A stretch of 10,168 nucleotides of DNA from an uncultured Pseudomonadota bacterium (lineage in GTDB: Bacteria; Pseudomonadota; Gammaproteobacteria; Burkholderiales; SG8-39): NCBI GenBank assembly GCA_903864555.1, contig CAIPGJ010000363.1, forward strand, positions 1-10,168. The letters are read 5' to 3'. The notes beneath the pieces are model-generated. The model worked only from the letters and a program-made list of their open reading frames with translations. It was not told where the DNA came from and did not search any database. Shown here piece by piece: positions 1 through 6,519 of the stretch. The position numbers and the translations under genes were made by a program. Within the stretch, counting starts at the first letter, position 1; every line of letters starts with the position of its first letter.

Positions 1-196
1 CACGATGTGTATACAGCTGCATTCCTACCTGATCGGGCAGCCCTACAGCGTGGACGCCTTCGAGGAAGCTCTGGAGCACATTGCTGCTCACGACAAGGTC
101 TGGTTCACGACCGGGCGCGAGATTGCACGGTATTTCGACGCTCACTGCCGCGACACATTTGCCGCGGCCGGACAGGCCGTCGAGGAGGTGCCCTGA
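1..196 (+). CDS. Polysaccharide deacetylase family protein, C-terminal fragment (5' end outside window)
   Basis: The reading frame is open from the left edge to a TGA at 194-196, giving about 64 C-terminal residues. The ATG at 5 is probably an internal Met, because the first visible residues (LHSYLIGQPY, then a helix with EALEHIAAHDKVW and FTTGREIARYF) match the end of NodB-fold polysaccharide deacetylase/PuuE-like proteins, which are normally about 290-310 residues long. In that family the LHxYLxGQP segment lies in the last barrel strands, and the TGxEIAxW/YF helix closes the domain. The metal ligands and catalytic Asp lie upstream and cannot be checked. Family members hydrolyse N-acyl or amide bonds in sugars or small amides, and the substrate here is unknown. 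The gene is separated from the downstream operon by a hairpin and about 87 bases, so it need not share its function. Confidence 0.8.
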   Translation, partial: TMCIQLHSYLIGQPYSVDAFEEALEHIAAHDKVWFTTGREIARYFDAHCRDTFAAAGQAVEEVP

Positions 197-214
197 CGCC
201 GGGCCACCCGGCGT
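196..214 (+). terminator. Perfect GC-rich inverted repeat after the deacetylase gene, probable terminator
   Basis: ACGCCGGG (196-203) and CCCGGCGT (207-214) are perfect reverse complements separated by CCA, which gives an 8-bp GC-rich stem with a 3-base loop. The left arm begins on the last base of the stop codon at 194-196. The following bases (GATTACTATTC) are AT-richer than their surroundings but are not a clean T-run, so intrinsic termination would be imperfect. Position and symmetry favour a transcript end for the deacetylase gene; a protein-binding operator for the downstream operon is the alternative. Confidence 0.5.
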
Positions 215-270
215 GATTACTATTCACCGTCTGCCAGGCACTGGCGAGCGGCCAATTCATCCCCCTTTGT

Positions 271-276
271 GAAGGA
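271..276 (+). promoter_or_regulatory. Ribosome binding site that fixes the start of the lyase gene
   Basis: GAAGGA lies 7 bases before the ATG at 284. An in-frame GTG at 269 would place this site inside the gene, so the ATG at 284 is preferred. Confidence 0.6.
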
Positions 277-283
277 CACGCCC

Positions 284-1258
284 ATGAACACCACCCTCCC
301 CACACCCCCACCGCGGGCCTCGACGCGGCTGCGCGCGCTGCTCAAGGAAGGCAAGACCTTGTTCGTTCCTGGCTGTTACAACGCGATGAGCGCGCGCGTG
401 CTTGACAAGGTCGGTTTCCCGGCGATCTACATGTCGGGCTACGGTACCTCGCTGTCGATGATCGGCATGCCCGATGCCGGCCTGATCACCATGAACGAGA
501 TGCAGCAAAACGCGCGGTATATCGCGAACGCCGTGTCGGTGCCGGTCATTGCCGATGCCGACAACGGTTTCGGAAATGCGATCAACGCCATGCGCTGTGT
601 GCGAGAGTACATCCAGACCGGTGTGGCTGGCATCCACATCGAGGACCAGGTCGCACCCAAGCGCTGCGGCCACGTGGCCGGGCGGGAGGTCATCGCTCTG
701 GCCGAGGCCGTAGGGAAGATCCGTTCGGCGCATGCCACGCGCCTGGAACACGACCCTGACTTCCTGATCATCGCGCGCAGCGATGCGCGTGGGGCGCATG
801 GCGGCTCCCTATCCGAGGCGATCGACCGGGTGAACCGCTACCTCGAGGCGGGCGCCGACATGGCCTTTGTCGAAGGGCCTACCAGCCTGGAGGAGGTCGA
901 GACAGTCTGCCGCGAAGTGCGCGGCCCGGTGTTTTACAACATGACGGGCGTGTCGCCACGCATGAGCCTGGAAACCATGCAGCAGCTTGGCATTGCCATC
1001 ACCATCACGGCCGGCACCGCCATGCGCGCCACGCTGGCGGCGGTCTACGACATTGCAGTGAAGCTGCGCGACGAAGGCCCAATGGCCGAGGCGGCTTTCG
1101 TGGAATCCTTCAAGAAGCACCCCTTGAACGATGTACACACCTTTGCGGGCTTCGATGCCATCCGGGCCGCCGAGGAGGCCTTCCTTCCGGCCGAACACCT
1201 GGAGAAATACGCAGACTCCATCGGCCATCAGCCACAGCAGCACAAGGCCCGCACTTGA
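284..1258 (+). CDS. Isocitrate lyase/PEP mutase-superfamily lyase (2-methylisocitrate/dimethylmalate lyase-like)
   Basis: This 324-residue protein belongs to the ICL/PEP mutase alpha/beta-barrel superfamily. These enzymes are soluble and Mg2+-dependent, and they split or decarboxylate 2-hydroxy or 2-oxo dicarboxylates. Visible motifs are FVPGCYNAMSA (28-38), SGYG (51-54), the metal-binding DADNGFGN (91-98), the IEDQ strand (119-122) and KRCGH (126-130) with Cys128. In isocitrate, 2-methylisocitrate and 2,3-dimethylmalate lyases this Cys is the general acid of C-C cleavage, so its presence argues for a lyase over a PEP mutase or a phosphonate enzyme. Length and the KRCGH form fit the short PrpB/Dml class, not the long AceA class. 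It starts at ATG 284 with a good Shine-Dalgarno and overlaps the next gene by 4 bases. The neighbouring LeuCD-type hydro-lyase suggests that its substrate is a substituted malate, giving glyoxylate or pyruvate plus a carboxylate. An oxaloacetate decarboxylase-like role remains possible. The family is secure, the substrate is not. Confidence 0.88.
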   Translation: MNTTLPTPPPRASTRLRALLKEGKTLFVPGCYNAMSARVLDKVGFPAIYMSGYGTSLSMIGMPDAGLITMNEMQQNARYIANAVSVPVIADADNGFGNAINAMRCVREYIQTGVAGIHIEDQVAPKRCGHVAGREVIALAEAVGKIRSAHATRLEHDPDFLIIARSDARGAHGGSLSEAIDRVNRYLEAGADMAFVEGPTSLEEVETVCREVRGPVFYNMTGVSPRMSLETMQQLGIAITITAGTAMRATLAAVYDIAVKLRDEGPMAEAAFVESFKKHPLNDVHTFAGFDAIRAAEEAFLPAEHLEKYADSIGHQPQQHKART

Positions 1259-2658
1259 GCCCGCCGCCGCCCCGGACACTGTTCCAGAAAATCTGGCAGC
1301 GCCATGTCGTCTCTCAGGACCCGAGCGGGCGCGCGCTGCTTTACGTCGACCGCCACCTTCTCCACGACGGCAGCTTTCATGCCTTCGAAGCCATCCGCGC
1401 TGCCGGGCGTATCGTGCGCCGGCCTGACCTGTGTTACGCAACGCCCGATCACTACGTGCCGACGGTCGCGGCGATGCGAGCTGCGCCCGGAGAAAAGCAC
1501 CGGACCAAGATCGACACCCTCATCCGCAACACTGGACAGCACGGAATTGTGCATTTTGGTGTCGACGACCCCAGACAGGGCATCGTACACGTGGTCGGGC
1601 CGGAGCAGGGCATCACGCTGCCCGGCGCCCTGCTGGTGTGTGGCGATTCCCACACTTCCACCCATGGCGCCATGGGCGCATTGGCATTCGGCATCGGTGC
1701 AACCGAGGTGGCACATGTGCTGGCCACGCAGACCCTGTGGCAAAAGCTGCCCCGCCAGATGCGGGTGCGCGTCGATGGCCGTTTGCCCGCAGGGGTGTCC
1801 GCCAAGGACTTGAGCCTGGCGCTGATCGCCCGCATAGGTACTGCGGGTGCCAGCGGCCACGCCATCGAGTACGCTGGGGAAGGCATCCGCACGCTGCCGA
1901 TGGAGAGCCGGCTGACCCTGTGCAACATGTCCATAGAAGCCGGTGCGCGCTGCGGCATCGTGGCGCCAGACGACATCACGCTGTCGTACCTGCACGGCCG
2001 GCCGTATGCGCCCCAGGGAGCCCTGTGGGACAGGGCAGTCGCCGACTGGCGCACACTGCACAGCGATGAAGAGGCCCCATTCGATACTGAGTGGACGCTC
2101 GATGCGGCAACGATCGAACCCATGGTCACCTGGGGCACCAGTCCCCAATACGCTGCGCCCATCGGTGGTTTTGTCCCTGACCCCGCCAAAGCCGACAGCA
2201 GCACGCGGCGTACCAGCATGGAGGAGTCGCTGGCTTACATGGGTCTGCTTCCCGGCACTCCGATGAATTCGATTGCCATCGACCGCGTCTTCATCGGCTC
2301 ATGCACCAACAGCCGTTTGGACGACCTGCGCGCCGCCGCCCAGGTGCTCCGGGGTCGGCGGGTGCGTGTACCCAGTTTCGTGTCGCCGGGCTCGGGGCTG
2401 ATCCGCCAGGCCGCCGAGGCCGAGGGCTTGCACCGGGTGTTCCTTGACGCCGGCGTCGAATGGCGCGAAGCCGGCTGTTCGATGTGCGTGGGCATGAACG
2501 GCGACCTCGGCGACCCCGGGCAACGCGTGGCATCCACCTCCAACCGCAACTTCCAGGGTCGCCAGGGGGATCAGGTGCGCACGCACCTGCTGAGCCCCGC
2601 CATGGCCGCTGCTGCGGCCGTTACCGGCACCCTCACCGACTTCAGAAAGCTGCCCTGA
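1255..2658 (+). CDS. 3-isopropylmalate dehydratase-type hydro-lyase, large subunit (LeuC-like catabolic paralogue)
   Basis: This 467-residue aconitase-superfamily protein matches LeuC in length and order. It has TLFQKIWQRHVV near the N-terminus, YVDRHLLHD (30-38), GIVHVVGPEQG (109-119), CGDSHTSTHGAMGALAFGIG (129-148) and the C-terminal STSNRNFQGRQG (427-438). The three [4Fe-4S] ligands are Cys350 (IGSCTNSR), Cys408 and Cys411 (GCSMC). With the LeuD-like subunit it should hydrate or dehydrate, or isomerise, a malate/maleate-type acid. The start is taken as TTG at 1255, which overlaps the previous TGA (TTGA), with AAGG 7 bases upstream; there is no better in-frame start before the conserved N-terminus. 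No leuB or other leucine gene is nearby, and the gene sits behind a C-C lyase. I therefore infer a catabolic hydratase, by analogy with dimethylmaleate hydratase (DmdA), and give no leuC symbol. True isopropylmalate isomerase activity cannot be excluded. Confidence 0.9.
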   Translation: MSPPPPRTLFQKIWQRHVVSQDPSGRALLYVDRHLLHDGSFHAFEAIRAAGRIVRRPDLCYATPDHYVPTVAAMRAAPGEKHRTKIDTLIRNTGQHGIVHFGVDDPRQGIVHVVGPEQGITLPGALLVCGDSHTSTHGAMGALAFGIGATEVAHVLATQTLWQKLPRQMRVRVDGRLPAGVSAKDLSLALIARIGTAGASGHAIEYAGEGIRTLPMESRLTLCNMSIEAGARCGIVAPDDITLSYLHGRPYAPQGALWDRAVADWRTLHSDEEAPFDTEWTLDAATIEPMVTWGTSPQYAAPIGGFVPDPAKADSSTRRTSMEESLAYMGLLPGTPMNSIAIDRVFIGSCTNSRLDDLRAAAQVLRGRRVRVPSFVSPGSGLIRQAAEAEGLHRVFLDAGVEWREAGCSMCVGMNGDLGDPGQRVASTSNRNFQGRQGDQVRTHLLSPAMAAAAAVTGTLTDFRKLP

Positions 2659-3263
2659 TGGAATCCTTTACCCGTGTAAGTTCCGTCGCCGCCGTGCTGG
2701 CCATGCCCAACGTGGACACCGACCGCATCGTGCCGGCCAAGTTCCTGCACAACCCGCGCTCCGCCGGTTACGGACAATTCCTGTTCCATGACCTGAGGCG
2801 CGATGCGCAAGGCAATGAACGACCCGACTTCGTGCTGAACCAGGCGCCCTACCGCAACGCCCGCATCCTGATTGCCGACGCCAACTTCGGCTGCGGGTCT
2901 TCGCGCGAGGGGGCCGTATGGGCCTTGTACGGTTTTGGCATCCGTACGGTGATCGCCTCGAGTTTCGGGGACATCTTCTTCGAGAATAGTTTCAAGAACG
3001 GACTGCTTCCAGTCGCCCTGCCGGAGGCCGGATTGCTGCGACTGCGCGCGGCCGTCGCGACCGACCCGCTTGCGAACCTCGAGGTCGACCTAGAGCAGCA
3101 GACTGTCAGTGCGCCGGGCGGCGAGGTATTCCGTTTCGAGGTCGACGCCTTTAAACGCACCAGCCTTCTGCTCGGGCTTGACGACATCGGTGTAACACTG
3201 CAGCACTTGGGCGAGATCGAATCCTTCGAACGCCACCGCAAGCAGCACACACCCTGGCTGTGA
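2658..3263 (+). CDS. 3-isopropylmalate dehydratase-type hydro-lyase, small subunit (LeuD-like)
   Basis: This 201-residue protein is the usual length of LeuD and forms the swivelling domain that completes the active site of the large subunit. Recognised elements are the N-terminal PNVDTDRIVPAKFL (17-30), PDFVLNQ (56-62), NFGCGSSRE (76-84), SSFGDIFFENSFKNGLLP (101-118), VDAFKR, LLGLDDIGVTLQH and the terminal PWL. The ATG at 2658 overlaps the stop of the large subunit as ATGA, so translation is coupled, as expected for partners made in equal amounts; the same frame is open further upstream, but that stretch lies inside the large-subunit gene. After the conserved SSRE the sequence reads GAVWAL, whereas biosynthetic LeuD such as that of E. 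coli has HAPWAL. This difference, together with the operon context, suggests a substrate other than isopropylmalate. The family call is secure. Confidence 0.9.
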   Translation: MESFTRVSSVAAVLAMPNVDTDRIVPAKFLHNPRSAGYGQFLFHDLRRDAQGNERPDFVLNQAPYRNARILIADANFGCGSSREGAVWALYGFGIRTVIASSFGDIFFENSFKNGLLPVALPEAGLLRLRAAVATDPLANLEVDLEQQTVSAPGGEVFRFEVDAFKRTSLLLGLDDIGVTLQHLGEIESFERHRKQHTPWL

Positions 3264-3300
3264 CGGCCCGCAAATCGTACATCCGACATCGCCCCCTTCT

Positions 3301-3304
3301 GGAG
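3301..3304 (+). promoter_or_regulatory. Ribosome binding site that fixes the start of the SDR gene
   Basis: GGAG lies 6 bases before the ATG at 3311. The same frame is open from a GTG at 3260, which overlaps the previous stop. That start would add 17 residues ahead of the normal SDR N-terminus, so the ATG at 3311 is preferred. Confidence 0.6.
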
Positions 3305-3310
3305 AACCCC

Positions 3311-4069
3311 ATGGATCTGCAACTCGCCGGCAAGACGGCCCTGGTGACTGGAGCCAGCGCCGGTCTCGGCCGCAACATCGCGCGATTGCTGGCACGCGAA
3401 GGATGCCGGCTCGCAATCGTGGCGCGCCGGCAAGGGCTGCTTGAAGAACTGGCCGACGAGATCGCCGCAACCGGGTGCCAGCGCCCCGCGGTGATCACCT
3501 GCGACATCACGCTGCCCGAGGCGCCGGAGCAGATCCGCGATGCGGTGACGCGCAGCCTGGGCCCTCTCGATATCCTGGTCAACAACGCCGGCGGCTCACG
3601 CCCGTTCACGGGCCTGGGTACACGCGCGCAGTGGGATGACGCAATGAACCTGAACTTTCACGCTGGGCGCGATCTGGCCCACGCCTTCGTGGACGGCATG
3701 CGCGAGCGCCGCTTCGGGCGCATCGTCAACCTCACTGGCTCCGACGAGCCTCTGGCCATGAACGGTGGCGTTCCACCCAATGGCGCAGTGCATCTTTGGG
3801 CCAAGGCCCTTTCCCGCATCGTCGGCGCCTACGGCATCACCGTCAACAGCATCGCCCCCGGGCGCATCCATTCGGAACAAATCGACCAGAAAATCCTGCC
3901 AGGAGCAGACGCCCAGAGGATTTGGGCGGAAGCCAACTGCCCGGCAGGGTATGTGGGCGAGCCCGAGGACCTGGGCGTGCTGGTCTGCTTTCTGGTGTCG
4001 CCACTGGCCCGCTACATCACCGGCCAGGTCATCCATGTGGACGGCGGCGCACGCCGCGCCGCGTCGTGA
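3311..4069 (+). CDS. Short-chain dehydrogenase/reductase-family protein with atypical active site
   Basis: This 252-residue Rossmann-fold protein is the usual size of a classical SDR. It has the dinucleotide motif TGASAGLG (13-20), an NNAG motif (91-94), GRIVNLTGS (136-144) holding the expected catalytic Ser144, GITVNSIAPGRI (175-186) and the C-terminal ITGQVIHVDGG (236-246). Paired Arg at 39-40 after strand 2 suggest NADP(H). The catalytic YxxxK is missing: no Tyr lies between Ser144 and the GITVN strand except Tyr174, which is too close to that strand. Counting back from GITVN, Lys165 matches the second, non-catalytic Lys of FabG-like enzymes. Some SDR subgroups lack the Tyr yet keep the fold. 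In context it might reduce or oxidise a hydroxyacyl/oxoacyl intermediate, act by another mechanism, or bind without redox activity. The stop overlaps the next gene's GTG start. Confidence 0.85.
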   Translation: MDLQLAGKTALVTGASAGLGRNIARLLAREGCRLAIVARRQGLLEELADEIAATGCQRPAVITCDITLPEAPEQIRDAVTRSLGPLDILVNNAGGSRPFTGLGTRAQWDDAMNLNFHAGRDLAHAFVDGMRERRFGRIVNLTGSDEPLAMNGGVPPNGAVHLWAKALSRIVGAYGITVNSIAPGRIHSEQIDQKILPGADAQRIWAEANCPAGYVGEPEDLGVLVCFLVSPLARYITGQVIHVDGGARRAAS

Positions 4070-5244
4070 CGGCCGAAGCAGGGCCTCTGGCCGGCGTACG
4101 GGTACTCGACCTCAGCAGCTACATCGCTGCGCCCTACGGATGCACCCTGCTGGCCGACCAGGGTGCCGAGGTGCTCAAGATAGAGTCTCCCGAGGGTGAC
4201 AACCTGCGTAACTATCCTTCGACATTGCGGTCGGAAGGTCGAGCCTTCCTGGGCGTCAACAGGGGCAAGTCCGGAATGGTGCTGGACCTCAAACAAGCCG
4301 GAGCGCAGGCGGTGTTCTACCGCCTGCTGCGCACCACGGATGTGCTGGTGCACAACTTCCGCGCCGGCGTGCCGGAGCGGCTAGGCATCGGCTACGGGGC
4401 GCTGCATGCCCGGCATCCACGGCTCATCTACTGCGCCGTCTCGGGTTACGGAGAAACCGGCCCGCTGCGCTCTCGGGCCGGGTACGACCAGGTGTTGCAG
4501 GCCATGAGCGGTCTGTGCGCCATGCAAGGTACACCGGAAAAACCGCAGATTGTCTACGGTTCGGTGGTCGACTACTATGCGGCAGCTCTGCTTGCCAGCG
4601 GCGTGGCTTCGGCGCTATATGAACGCTCCCGCACGGGCGCGGGCCGTCTTGTCGCCGTTTCCCTGCTGCGTAGTGCGCTGGCCATGCAGTCAGCGCGCAT
4701 GGTGTGGGCGGACAACGAACCTCGAGAGGTTTCCCGCGACATGCGTTCGGGCGGCATCACCGGGCTGCACCCCACCTTGGCCGGCCAGCTCTACCTCTCT
4801 GCCAATACGCCACATTTCTGGAGCGCCTTGTGCCAGTTGCTGGGATTGGAAGACCTCGCCACCGACCCTCGCTACGACACCGTTCGCAAGCGCGCGCAAC
4901 ATGCCGAAGTGCTCGTATCTCGCGTGCGCGCCACCCTGGCTGGCCGCAGTGCACTGGAGTGGGAGGCGCTGCTGGGCGAGCGCGTCCCATGCGCGGCCAC
5001 ACGCCAGATCGAGGACATGTTCGATCATCCGCAGGTACACGCCGAAGGCATGGTAGACCACTTTGAGCACCCGGCCGTGGGTGGCTTTCGCGGCCTGTCG
5101 CGGGCTATCGAATTCGGTACCGTGCCCGCTACGCCCGCGATCCCGGCGCCGACCCTCGGCCAACATACCGACACGGTGCTGCGCGGCCTGGATTATTCGG
5201 CCGAAGAAATCGCTGCCCTGCGCTGCGCGCGTGTAGTCGCATGA
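4066..5244 (+). CDS. CaiB/BaiF-type (class III) CoA-transferase
   Basis: This 392-residue protein starts at GTG 4066, which overlaps the SDR stop (GTGA). The frame is open further upstream, but there it only shadows the SDR gene, and the family-typical start LAGVRVLDLSSYIAAPYG follows this GTG directly. Other hallmarks are LLADQGAEVLKIE (28-40), the LDLK segment (73-76), VLVHNFRAGVPERLGIGY (93-110), GYGETGP (127-133), GYDQVLQAMSGL (139-150) and ALYERSRTGAG (183-193). Asp169 in GSVVDYYAAALLASG matches the Asp that forms the acyl-anhydride and carries the acyl group in formyl-CoA transferase. The family moves CoA from donors such as succinyl-CoA to carboxylates without spending ATP. A CaiB-type transferase beside a GcdH-like dehydrogenase recalls glutarate catabolism, so I infer that the acceptor is a dicarboxylate. 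Only a weak Shine-Dalgarno is visible, so coupled translation is likely. Confidence 0.9.
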   Translation: MTAEAGPLAGVRVLDLSSYIAAPYGCTLLADQGAEVLKIESPEGDNLRNYPSTLRSEGRAFLGVNRGKSGMVLDLKQAGAQAVFYRLLRTTDVLVHNFRAGVPERLGIGYGALHARHPRLIYCAVSGYGETGPLRSRAGYDQVLQAMSGLCAMQGTPEKPQIVYGSVVDYYAAALLASGVASALYERSRTGAGRLVAVSLLRSALAMQSARMVWADNEPREVSRDMRSGGITGLHPTLAGQLYLSANTPHFWSALCQLLGLEDLATDPRYDTVRKRAQHAEVLVSRVRATLAGRSALEWEALLGERVPCAATRQIEDMFDHPQVHAEGMVDHFEHPAVGGFRGLSRAIEFGTVPATPAIPAPTLGQHTDTVLRGLDYSAEEIAALRCARVVA

Positions 5245-5261
5245 CACGCCCCCCCATCCGA

Positions 5262-5280
5262 TGGCGGTGCCAAGCCGCCA
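5262..5280 (+). other. Small inverted repeat in the longest intergenic gap of the operon
   Basis: TGGCGG (5262-5267) and CCGCCA (5275-5280) are perfect reverse complements around a 7-base loop. There is no T-run after it and a strong ribosome binding site follows, so it is not a convincing terminator. It could stabilise or mark processing of the mRNA, or be chance in GC-rich DNA. Confidence 0.3.
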
Positions 5281-5307
5281 GCCCGATCCAGAAAGGAAAG
5301 GTACCCC

Positions 5308-6510
5308 ATGTCCGCTGATGTGGCCATAGTCGGCTACGGCCGAACCCCCTACAGCCGGGCCAAACCTGGCGAACCTGTCTATACCGTCGATGAATACATC
5401 GCCTGGGCAGCCGAACTGGCACTTGACAAGGCGGGCATGTCCAAGAACGACTTCGATGGCCAGGGCCTGGGCGTTTCGCATGCCGAGGTGGCGCATACCG
5501 TCAACTGGTCGGCTGCCACCGCCGAGAACCTCGGTATCAGCCCGCAGGTGCTGCTGCGTGCCGACCAGGGGGGCGCATCTGCGGCGGCCATGCTGATCCG
5601 CGCGGCCGCAATGATTCGTGCCGGGGTGGTTGACCGCGTCCTTGTGGTAGGCGCCGACACACCCTTGAGCATGCCCTCGGTAGCGCCCGGCCTGCCGCTC
5701 TCGCCCGAACGCACGCGCGGCGTGTACTGGGATTTTCAAGGGCCTTTCGGTGTCATGGGCGCGAGTGCGCAGTTTGCACTGGTGCTGCAGCGGTATATGC
5801 ACGAACATCGGGTGACACCGGAGCAGCTCGGAAAAATCGCTGTGAGCACCCGCTACCATGCATCTCTGCACCCCGGGGCCATCTACCGCAAGCCGATCAC
5901 GCTTGAGGAATACCTGGGCTCGCGTATGCTCACCGACCCCATCCGGCTACTTGATTGCGTCCCCATCGTCAATGGCGGACTAGCCTACATCGTGACCTCC
6001 GCCGCGACCGCGCGCAGCCTATCTGACCGCCCGGTGTACCTGCTGGGCCACGGCGAGGCGAATAACTACTACCATGGCACGCGTAGCTTCCCGGACATCA
6101 CCCACACCGGATTCACCGTGGCTGCTCCCCAGGCCATGCAGATGGCCGGCGTCACACACAAGCAGATCGACTTCCTCGAACCCTATGACGATTTTCCTTT
6201 CATCGCCATGATGACGATCGAAGACCACGGGTTCTGCAAGAAGGGTGAAGGCGGACGTTTCGTCGAGGAACACAACCTGCACTTTGATGGCGACTTCCCG
6301 CTGTCCACCGACGGCGGGCAGCTCTCGGGTGGACAACCCGGCGGGGCCATTGGTGGCTTCATGCCCCTGGTCGAAGCAGTGGCCCAGTTGCGCGGCGAAG
6401 CCGAAGGCCGCCAGGTGCCAGGGGCCACCATCGGTGCTGCATGCGGGTTTGGCGGTATTCCCTACGGCCGACCAGGACGCAGCTGCGTATCGATCATCCT
6501 CGGAACGTAG
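5308..6510 (+). CDS. Thiolase-like protein (SCP-x/lipid-transfer type), lacking the thiolase catalytic Cys
   Basis: This 400-residue thiolase-fold protein starts at ATG 5308, six bases after AGGAAAGG. The N-terminus (VAIVGYGRTPYSR) and the two-domain layout match the SCP-x thiolase-like group. At the nucleophile site, where true thiolases have a Cys before SG, it reads DQGGAS (86-91) with no Cys. The HEAF site is replaced by YDDF (293-296), and the usual GHPxGA His by GGQPGGA (341-347). The C-terminal Cys379 in ACGFGG is kept. This is the pattern of Ltp2-like proteins, which work with a DUF35 partner as retro-aldolases in steroid side-chain degradation, and of other non-thiolytic members. The next gene encodes a DUF35 protein, so I infer an aldol-type cleavage or acyl-transfer complex acting on an acyl-CoA. 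It is not a normal beta-ketothiolase by residues. The fold is secure, the reaction uncertain. Confidence 0.85.
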   Translation: MSADVAIVGYGRTPYSRAKPGEPVYTVDEYIAWAAELALDKAGMSKNDFDGQGLGVSHAEVAHTVNWSAATAENLGISPQVLLRADQGGASAAAMLIRAAAMIRAGVVDRVLVVGADTPLSMPSVAPGLPLSPERTRGVYWDFQGPFGVMGASAQFALVLQRYMHEHRVTPEQLGKIAVSTRYHASLHPGAIYRKPITLEEYLGSRMLTDPIRLLDCVPIVNGGLAYIVTSAATARSLSDRPVYLLGHGEANNYYHGTRSFPDITHTGFTVAAPQAMQMAGVTHKQIDFLEPYDDFPFIAMMTIEDHGFCKKGEGGRFVEEHNLHFDGDFPLSTDGGQLSGGQPGGAIGGFMPLVEAVAQLRGEAEGRQVPGATIGAACGFGGIPYGRPGRSCVSIILGT

Positions 6511-6519
6511 GTTTGACCC

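Noticed and set aside
1228..2148. Long minus-strand open frame (306 codons) opposite the large-subunit gene
   Set aside because: It has no recognisable domain and mirrors the codon bias of the real gene on the + strand.
2460..2657. Upstream extension of the LeuD-type frame
   Set aside because: It overlaps the conserved C-terminus of the large subunit; the LeuD-like sequence begins at the ATG at 2658.
1255..3263. Calling the LeuC/LeuD-type pair leucine biosynthesis genes leuCD
   Set aside because: The family fits, but no leuA or leuB is present, the neighbours are catabolic, and the small subunit departs from the biosynthetic SSREHAPWAL motif.
3796..4065. Upstream extension of the CoA-transferase frame by 90 codons
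   Set aside because: The extension lies inside the SDR gene in another frame and has no family similarity; the recognisable CoA-transferase N-terminus follows the GTG at 4066.
4690..5871. Long minus-strand open frame (393 codons) across the CoA-transferase and thiolase-like genes
   Set aside because: Its product is rich in His, Arg and Gly, matches no family I know and lies opposite two well-supported genes; such antisense frames are common in GC-rich DNA.
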